A stretch of DNA of 6,307 nt from the NCBI GenBank assembly GCA_944372595.1, contig CALVZT010000046.1, positions 1 through 6,307 on the forward strand, in the 5' to 3' direction. Shown here piece after piece: positions 1 to 5,024 of this stretch (the stretch's first letter is position 1; every line of letters begins with the position of its first letter). This DNA is from an uncultured Clostridia bacterium (GTDB lineage Bacteria > Bacillota > Clostridia > Christensenellales > UBA1242). Under the pieces are notes generated by a model. That model was not told the origin of the DNA. It ran no database searches and worked only from the letters and a program-made list of their open reading frames with translations. The position numbers and the translations under genes were made by a program.

Positions 1-57
1 AACAAAAAAAGAGTTCTTAAAGACGACATCATAAATATATTAAGAAATGCATTATAG
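1..57 (+). CDS. 3' end of an upstream gene (partial)
   Basis: Frame 1 is open from the window edge to a TAG stop at 55-57 and would encode the last 18 residues of a protein, NKKRVLKDDIINILRNAL. The mix of basic residues and spaced Ile/Leu looks like a C-terminal amphipathic helix, but 18 residues are too few to name a family. The stop overlaps the AGGAG Shine-Dalgarno of the next gene (56-60), leaving nine bases between the stop and the next ATG. That tight spacing is typical of two genes in one operon and is the main reason for calling this coding. It could still be a chance open frame. Confidence 0.4.
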   Translation, partial: NKKRVLKDDIINILRNAL

Positions 58-66
58 GAGAAAAAT

Positions 67-579
67 ATGTTGATATACTTAATTAGACATGGCGAGGCTA
101 TTGGAGATAAATTAACTCGAATTGGTAAAAGGCAAATAAAATATGCTTGCGAATATTTAAAAGGGTGTGATATCAAAAAAATTTATTGTTCTCCTTATAA
201 TAGATGCATACAGTCAGCAGATATTATTTCTAAAAAATTAAATATAAAATACGAAATTGAACAGGCACTCAAAGAGAGAAATCTTTTGCAAAATATCAAC
301 AAAAATTATGAAAACAGCGAATGGTATCAAAACTATTTAAATCCCAATTATTCTAATAAAGAATTAGAGGGAGGCAAAGATTATTTAAAAAGAACATATA
401 AATTTTTAAAAACTCTAAAAAAGAAAAAAGAGCAAGACAATATCTTGCTTGTTGCACATAGTTGCACGTCTTATGCGATTAATAATTGTTTTTTTAATAG
501 CAATAGCAATAATATGTTGACATGGACAAGAATGGGTAATGGTTCAATATTATGCTATAATATAAATCAATTAAAATGA
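67..579 (+). CDS. Compact histidine phosphatase (phosphoglycerate mutase-like/SixA-like)
   Basis: A 170-residue protein of the histidine phosphatase superfamily, branch 1, whose members remove phosphate through a phosphohistidine intermediate. The N-terminal LIRHGE motif (residues 5-10) supplies the nucleophile His8 and phosphate-binding Arg7. SPYNRCIQS (42-50) carries the second conserved Arg (Arg46). Glu70 in LKERN fits the usual acid. LLVAHS (127-132) supplies the second catalytic His (His131). All core residues are present, so an active phosphatase is likely. The length is close to SixA and shorter than glycolytic phosphoglycerate mutases (about 230-250 residues), so glycolytic mutase activity is unlikely. 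The substrate (phosphoprotein, sugar phosphate or cobalamin precursor) cannot be told from sequence. No signal peptide is visible, so it is cytoplasmic. AGGAG lies six bases before the ATG. Lys-rich runs (for example 115-121) reflect high A content. It probably belongs to the operon of the gene ending at 57. Confidence 0.85.
   Translation: MLIYLIRHGEAIGDKLTRIGKRQIKYACEYLKGCDIKKIYCSPYNRCIQSADIISKKLNIKYEIEQALKERNLLQNINKNYENSEWYQNYLNPNYSNKELEGGKDYLKRTYKFLKTLKKKKEQDNILLVAHSCTSYAINNCFFNSNSNNMLTWTRMGNGSILCYNINQLK
547..563. repeat. A/T hairpin at the convergent gene ends
   Basis: ATATTAT-GCT-ATAATAT is a perfect 7-bp inverted repeat with a 3-base loop, 16 bases before the histidine phosphatase stop. 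It is the best dyad near the convergent junction. The stem is entirely A:T and no T-run follows on either strand, so it is not a standard intrinsic terminator. It may be accidental in this AT-rich coding sequence. Confidence 0.3.
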
Positions 580-1785
580 TTATATTTTGCTCATTAACAA
601 GTTATTTAAGTTTGTTTTGTAGTTATTAACTCCATTTTGGTTGAAAGGATTAACCTTTGCTATTATACCTCCAAAGGCAGAGGCAAGACAATAAAACATA
701 TACATATTTCCAAAAGAGTAAGCGCTCATATCATCAATTACAATTGTAATTGTTGGGACGAGTGCTTTTTTGTGTGCTTTCAAAACACTTTGATAGGCAT
801 AGTTATTTATTTGTGATAGCGTTTTGCCATTTAAGTAATCGATGTTTTTGTTTGAAATTTTATTTAATTTAATATTGTTTGATTGATTGCGGATTACTAA
901 AAATGTTTCAAAAAGTTGTTTTTTGCCTTCTTCAACGTATTGTCCTATTGAATGCAAATCTCTTGTGTATAGTGTTTTTTGAGGTAGGATACCGCCGCCA
1001 TTTTTACCAAGACTTTCGGCAAGTAATTGTTCGGCAATTAATGTGAAGTTATATAATTTGGTATTAAAGGTCGAGACAAGTTCGACTGTTTTATGTTTTT
1101 TATATAATTTGTATCTTGCAATGGCATATTTAAGGCAATCATTATTTGAGTTTTTAACTGCTTGTAATTGCTCGTTTGCCCCTAAAATAATTTTTTTAAT
1201 ATCAACATTAGCAAAAGCCGTTGGAAACAACCCAACAGGCGTTAGAGTTGAAAATCTTCCACCTATATCGTCGGCAATATGAAAAGTTTTGTAATTATTT
1301 GCTAGTGCATATTGATCAAGGGGAGAGTTAACACCCGTTGTAACAAATATATAATTTTTGTAGTCTTTTGTTGTGTGTTGTAATAATTTTTCAAACAATT
1401 CAAATGTTATCAATGTTTCTTTTGTTTGCCCAGATTTTGAGATAACATTTATTGCAAATTTTTTGCCAGTTAAAATATTTTTGATTGATATTATTTCATC
1501 TTCATCAAATGTTTCTCCAACAAACAAAACTTTATTGTTATTTTTTAGCATTGATAGACAAGCTCTTGTACCATTGATTGAACCTCCGACACCAATTACT
1601 AATAAATAATCAACCTTTTTATTAATATTATGAGCAGTCGCGATAATATCCTTAATTGTTGTATCAACTTTTATTGGTTTAATCCACCCGGTTATATTTG
1701 GATATTTTTCAATTATATTTCCTATGGTTATTTTTGGTAAAGACTTTATATTTATTGTGCTATTTGTTAAATCAACTTTTATCAT
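580..1785 (-). CDS. pgi: Glucose-6-phosphate isomerase
   Basis: A 401-residue cytoplasmic enzyme interconverting glucose 6-phosphate and fructose 6-phosphate at the head of glycolysis. It carries the SIS sugar-phosphate fold: VIGVGGS (63-69) is the first phosphate-binding turn and VISKSGQTKET (114-124) the second. DDIGGRFSTLTPVG (172-185) matches isomerase signature 1, with Arg177. Glu257 in AESLGK and His278 in DLHSIGQY are 21 residues apart, as I recall for the catalytic Glu and His of Bacillus-type enzymes, and Lys390 in NPFNQNGVNNYK is the expected catalytic Lys of signature 2. That signature normally reads GVE, but here residue 387 is Asn. The protein is about 50 residues shorter than the roughly 450 of Bacillus enzymes, partly through a short N-terminus. 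The start is supported by GGAG (1793-1796) seven bases upstream. The gene stands alone, divergent from recD2 and convergent, with no gap, on the histidine phosphatase gene. Confidence 0.95.
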   Translation of the reverse strand: MIKVDLTNSTINIKSLPKITIGNIIEKYPNITGWIKPIKVDTTIKDIIATAHNINKKVDYLLVIGVGGSINGTRACLSMLKNNNKVLFVGETFDEDEIISIKNILTGKKFAINVISKSGQTKETLITFELFEKLLQHTTKDYKNYIFVTTGVNSPLDQYALANNYKTFHIADDIGGRFSTLTPVGLFPTAFANVDIKKIILGANEQLQAVKNSNNDCLKYAIARYKLYKKHKTVELVSTFNTKLYNFTLIAEQLLAESLGKNGGGILPQKTLYTRDLHSIGQYVEEGKKQLFETFLVIRNQSNNIKLNKISNKNIDYLNGKTLSQINNYAYQSVLKAHKKALVPTITIVIDDMSAYSFGNMYMFYCLASAFGGIIAKVNPFNQNGVNNYKTNLNNLLMSKI

Positions 1786-1802
1786 TTTGCTTCTCCATTT
1801 TT

Positions 1803-1831
1803 AGAATAACAGCATAAACAAAAAATGTAAA
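1803..1831 (-). promoter_or_regulatory. Probable pgi promoter (extended -10)
   Basis: Read on the - strand, TTTACA (1831-1826) is a -35 candidate. A 17-base spacer separates it from TATTCT (1808-1803), which is preceded by TGT (1811-1809), making an extended -10. Transcription would start near 1796, right at the GGAG ribosome site, giving a very short leader of about 11 bases. Spacing and elements are good, but in AT-rich DNA such matches also arise by chance. Confidence 0.5.
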
Positions 1832-1881
1832 CTCATTATTGATTATTTTTGCCGTTTTGATAAGGTAGTGTTTAAAATATT

Positions 1882-1909
1882 TTGATTAACTGATTTTCTA
1901 TGTTATAAT
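1882..1909 (+). promoter_or_regulatory. Strong recD2 promoter, extended -10, leaderless start
   Basis: TTGATT (1882-1887) lies 16 bases from a perfect TATAAT (1904-1909), itself preceded by TG-T (1901-1903), an extended -10. Transcription is expected 6-7 bases past the hexamer, about 1916, which is the A of the recD2 ATG. No Shine-Dalgarno sequence lies in the bases before that ATG, so a leaderless mRNA is predicted. The -10 is flanked by inverted arms TATGT (1899-1903) and ACATA (1910-1914), which could be an operator or simply AT-rich coincidence. Confidence 0.65.
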
Positions 1910-1915
1910 ACATAT

Positions 1916-4141
1916 ATGAAAATTGAAGGTAGCATCGAAGAGGTCGTTTTTAGAAATCCCGATAATGGTTATTCGGTTATTGTACTTGATAGAAGTGGTG
2001 TCCCATTAACTTGTGTGGGTATTTTTGGTAACATTATTGAGGGAGAATATGTCGAACTAATTGGAGATATGGTCAACAATGAAAAGTATGGCCGACAGTT
2101 TGCTGTTAAATCTGTCAAAAGTAGTAGACCAAATACTTTGGAGGGAATTGAGAGATATTTATCAAGTGGACTAATCCGTGGTATTGGGCCAGTTACTGCA
2201 CATTTAATTGTTGAGAAATTTAAGTTAGATACATTGGATATTATAGAATTTGCACCAGAGCGCTTAGCTGAAGTTAAAGGTGTTAGTACAACCAAAGCCC
2301 AAGCAATTAGTGAGGCATTCAATGAAATAAAAAATATGCAAAAAGCCGTAATGTTTTTGCAAGAATACGATATATCAACTCATATGGCAGTAAAAATTTT
2401 TAACACCTACCAAGATAGAACAATAGACATTGTTTCTTTTAATCCCTACAAATTGATAGAGGATATAGATGGGGTTGGATTTTTGACTGCTGATAAAATA
2501 GCAAAGAGCATGGGTATTGCAAGTAATAGTGAGTTTAGAATACGAGCAGGTATATTACATATATTAAAAGACAGTAGCGAAAAGTCAGGCAATACTTGTC
2601 TTCCTATTACGCGGTTAAAAGAAGAGAGCAAAAAACTCCTTAACATTGAAGATTATGAAATGTTGTACAAAAGTGCTATTGATAGCCTTATAATTGATGG
2701 TAGTGTTAAAGCATTACAAAAAAACAAAATAGCCGTTATAATGTTAAGTAAATTTTATTACCTTGAACAAAGCATTGCAAAAAATATAAATCTTTTATTG
2801 ATTGGGGATAATGGCATTGATAACGATATAGATGAAGAGATAAATACTTTTCAACAATTAAATAAAATTACTTTTCATGAAGACCAGTTAAAAGCAATTA
2901 AAACCGCAATAAAAGAAAATGTAAGTATCATCACAGGTGGCCCCGGAACAGGTAAGACCACCATTGTAAAATGTATATTGTATTTACTAAAAAGATACAC
3001 CAGCAAAATATGTTTGCTTGCACCCACTGGCCGTGCTGCAAAAAGATTGAGCGAGTCTTGTAATTGGGAGGCAAGTACCATTCATCGTGCCCTTGAAGTT
3101 AATTTCAAAGACGAGAAAAATAGTTTATTCTTTTATAACGAAAAAAATAAGTTGCCAGCAAAAGTAGTTATACTAGATGAAGTAAGTATGGTTGATGTGC
3201 AACTTATGTCAAGTTTACTTAAAGCATTATCCAAAGATTGCAAGTTAATTCTCGTTGGAGACAAAGACCAATTACCAAGCGTAGGAGCAGGTAATGTATT
3301 ACATGATTTATTAAAGAGCGAGATTATTAAAAGTGTTTGTCTTACTCAAATTTATCGCCAAGATGAGAAAAGTCTTATTGTAAAAAATGCTCACGCTATT
3401 AATAATGGCGAAATGCCTGACCTTAGTAACAAAAGCAACGATTTCTTTTTTGAAAACCAAAAAGATAGTGATTCGGTACTGCAAACCGTTGTGGAACTTG
3501 TAACAAATAGATTACCTAACTACCTCAATGTTGACCCAACATCAATTCAAGTTCTAGCTCCGATGAAGACGGGAGTGTGTGGCGTAAATAATCTTAATCG
3601 CAAATTACAAGAATTACTCAACCCTCAAAGTTTTGCCAAAAGAGAAATTAATCTTGAAATAAATTGTTATCGCGAAGGCGATAAGGTAATGCAAATTGTT
3701 AACAATTATGATATCGAATGGCAAAGAAAAAATGGAATGCTTGTTGAAAAGGGCAAAGGAGTATTTAATGGTGATGTTGGATATATTGAAGAAATAAGTC
3801 AAGCAGGCGAGATAAAAGTAAAATTTGATGACGATAGGGTGTGTGTATATCCGCGTAGCGATATATTTGAACTAACAGTTGCTTATGCTACGACTATTCA
3901 TAAAAGTCAAGGTAGTGAATTTGATGCGGTAGTTATTCCACTAGTTGCGGGATCTCCACAAATACTTACACGAAATTTGTTATATACGGCGGTGACTAGG
4001 GCAAAAAAAATGGTGGTGCTTGTGGGGACAAAGTACAATGTGTTAAGAATGGTTAACAATAATTACACCGCAATGCGATATAGTATGTTGACTGAATTAA
4101 TTATGGAACAAAAGAAAAATACCGAATTTTTGTTTAAATAA
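1916..4141 (+). CDS. recD2: RecD2-family ATP-dependent DNA helicase
   Basis: A 741-residue superfamily 1B 5'-3' DNA helicase of the RecD2 (YrrC/TraA-like) type, which acts in DNA repair and replication-fork maintenance without RecBC. Order seen: an N-terminal beta-rich domain (about 1-75), helix-hairpin-helix DNA-binding segments (RGIGP 88-92, KGVS 121-124, IDGVGF 184-189), then the motor. Motor motifs are Walker A GGPGTGKTT (341-349, Lys347), LAPTGRAAKRL just after it, Walker B LDEVSM (420-425, Asp421/Glu422), GDKDQLPS (448-455), the IYRQ arginine (Arg481), an SH3-like insert around GDVGYI (619-624), IHKSQGSEFD with His662/Gln665, and LYTAVTRAK with Arg695. All catalytic motifs are intact and the length fits the family (roughly 700-800). 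The start is supported because MKIEGSIEEVVFRNPDNGYS resembles family N-termini. No ribosome site precedes it and the promoter abuts the ATG, so translation is probably leaderless. It heads an operon with comF, eight bases downstream. Confidence 0.95.
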   Translation: MKIEGSIEEVVFRNPDNGYSVIVLDRSGVPLTCVGIFGNIIEGEYVELIGDMVNNEKYGRQFAVKSVKSSRPNTLEGIERYLSSGLIRGIGPVTAHLIVEKFKLDTLDIIEFAPERLAEVKGVSTTKAQAISEAFNEIKNMQKAVMFLQEYDISTHMAVKIFNTYQDRTIDIVSFNPYKLIEDIDGVGFLTADKIAKSMGIASNSEFRIRAGILHILKDSSEKSGNTCLPITRLKEESKKLLNIEDYEMLYKSAIDSLIIDGSVKALQKNKIAVIMLSKFYYLEQSIAKNINLLLIGDNGIDNDIDEEINTFQQLNKITFHEDQLKAIKTAIKENVSIITGGPGTGKTTIVKCILYLLKRYTSKICLLAPTGRAAKRLSESCNWEASTIHRALEVNFKDEKNSLFFYNEKNKLPAKVVILDEVSMVDVQLMSSLLKALSKDCKLILVGDKDQLPSVGAGNVLHDLLKSEIIKSVCLTQIYRQDEKSLIVKNAHAINNGEMPDLSNKSNDFFFENQKDSDSVLQTVVELVTNRLPNYLNVDPTSIQVLAPMKTGVCGVNNLNRKLQELLNPQSFAKREINLEINCYREGDKVMQIVNNYDIEWQRKNGMLVEKGKGVFNGDVGYIEEISQAGEIKVKFDDDRVCVYPRSDIFELTVAYATTIHKSQGSEFDAVVIPLVAGSPQILTRNLLYTAVTRAKKMVVLVGTKYNVLRMVNNNYTAMRYSMLTELIMEQKKNTEFLFK

Positions 4142-4149
4142 AGGAATAT

Positions 4150-4920
4150 ATGTTTAAGAAAATTTTAGATATGATTTATCCAGAAGGGATTAAGTGTATT
4201 GTTTGCAACGACGACATTGTCAAAAACAATACACACATGTTATGTGATAACTGTTTAATTCACTTGCCATTTACAAAAGAAAAGGTGTGTGTAAAATGCG
4301 GAAGAAACATCACCGGCAAAGGTGAGTATTGCCTTGATTGTAAAAGAACCAAAAGATATTTCACAAAAGCGATTGCACCACTTTGGTACAAAGGCGAAGT
4401 AGTAAAACTTATACATAAATTAAAATATGGTAATGCTAGATATTTAGCAAAACCACTTGCCTTTATTTTGTATGACAAAGTTAAAGCAGAAAAGATAAAT
4501 TTTGATGTAATTATTCCGGTGCCGATTTGCGATAAACGATTAAAGGAAAGAGGGTATAATCAATCACTCCTTATTGCAATGGAATTAGCAAAATTGTGTA
4601 AAAAGCCACTGTTAGAAGAGGTATTAATAAGAACGAAAGACACCGACACGCAGACTAATTTGACTAAGAAGGAAAGAAATGAAAATTTGGTTGATGCCTT
4701 TAAAGTGGTTGATAAAAAACCAATCAAAGATAAAACTATTTTACTTATTGATGATGTGTTGACAACGGGAGCAACAGCAAATAATTGTTGTATAAAATTA
4801 TTGGATGCAAAATGTAAAGAGATTTATGTAGCAACAATTGCTCGTACACCTTATGAGCCATTCAAAGATGTTTATAAGGCACTAAATATGGCAAAAGAAT
4901 TAGAAAAATTGACCTTTTGA
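4150..4920 (+). CDS. comF: ComF-family phosphoribosyltransferase-like protein
   Basis: A 256-residue ComF/GntX-type protein, cytoplasmic. In competent bacteria ComFC helps move incoming single-stranded DNA, and the family is often kept in species not known to be competent. The N-terminus holds zinc-ribbon cysteine pairs: C16/C19, C32/C35, C47/C50 and C61/C64. The C-terminal half is a type I phosphoribosyltransferase fold: IIPVPICDKRLKERGYNQS (121-139) and RTKDTDTQTNLTKKERNEN (161-179) are characteristic ComF blocks, and ILLIDDVLTTGAT (197-209) is the PRPP-binding loop with Asp201/Asp202. A tail beyond about 232 is less conserved. AAGGA overlaps the recD2 stop and sits four bases before the ATG, so translation is likely coupled to recD2 in one transcript. 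Here the helicase partner next to comF is RecD2, whereas Bacilli have ComFA. The family call is firm, the competence role is inference. Confidence 0.93.
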   Translation: MFKKILDMIYPEGIKCIVCNDDIVKNNTHMLCDNCLIHLPFTKEKVCVKCGRNITGKGEYCLDCKRTKRYFTKAIAPLWYKGEVVKLIHKLKYGNARYLAKPLAFILYDKVKAEKINFDVIIPVPICDKRLKERGYNQSLLIAMELAKLCKKPLLEEVLIRTKDTDTQTNLTKKERNENLVDAFKVVDKKPIKDKTILLIDDVLTTGATANNCCIKLLDAKCKEIYVATIARTPYEPFKDVYKALNMAKELEKLTF

Positions 4921-5024
4921 TAAGTTAAAACTAAAAAATGACAAATATATACTTTGCAAATATCGCAATTTGTATTATTATTAATGATGAAAGTGTGTTT
5001 ATTTGCACAACATAAGGAGATACT
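4921..5024 (+). promoter_or_regulatory. secA leader: candidate promoter and tiny open frame
   Basis: This 104-bp gap has no hairpin-plus-T terminator, so comF transcripts may continue into secA. A promoter candidate is TTTGCA (4953-4958), 17-base spacer, TATTAT (4976-4981), starting RNA near 4988 with a leader of about 37 bases. A weaker option is TTGACC (4909-4914) with TAAAAA (4932-4937). The secA ribosome site AAGGAGA is at 5014-5020. An open frame of 25 codons runs from ATG 4938 to TAA 5013-5015, the stop overlapping that ribosome site, but no Shine-Dalgarno precedes it. There is no room for hpf, which lies between comF and secA in many Bacilli. Confidence 0.4.

Noticed and set aside
639..658. 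Hairpin-like AAAGG-ATTAA-CCTTT just past the convergent junction, considered as a terminator
   Set aside because: The stem is only five base pairs, no T-run follows on either strand, and the bases encode the conserved Asn-Pro-Phe-Asn of Pgi signature 2, which explains them.
1043..1609. Open frames on the + strand inside pgi (1043-1282 and 1373-1609)
   Set aside because: They lie antisense to a firmly identified gene, lack ribosome sites and encode no recognisable motif. They are shadows of the pgi reading frame.
1969..4478. Several - strand open frames of 62-117 codons inside recD2 and comF
   Set aside because: All are antisense to well-conserved domains and look like low-complexity shadow translations with no family features.
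1855..4924. Exact 10-base repeat TTTTGATAAG upstream of recD2 (1855-1864) and at the comF end before secA (4915-4924)
   Set aside because: The second copy is partly comF coding sequence and stop, the distances to the proposed promoters differ (18 and 29 bases to the -35), and a 10-mer match is not surprising in AT-rich DNA.
4941..4973. Nested inverted repeats ACAAA/TTTGT and TTGC/GCAA in the secA leader, considered as a riboswitch or terminator
   Set aside because: The arms are 4-5 bases, unequally spaced and AT-rich, with no T-run and no known riboswitch core.
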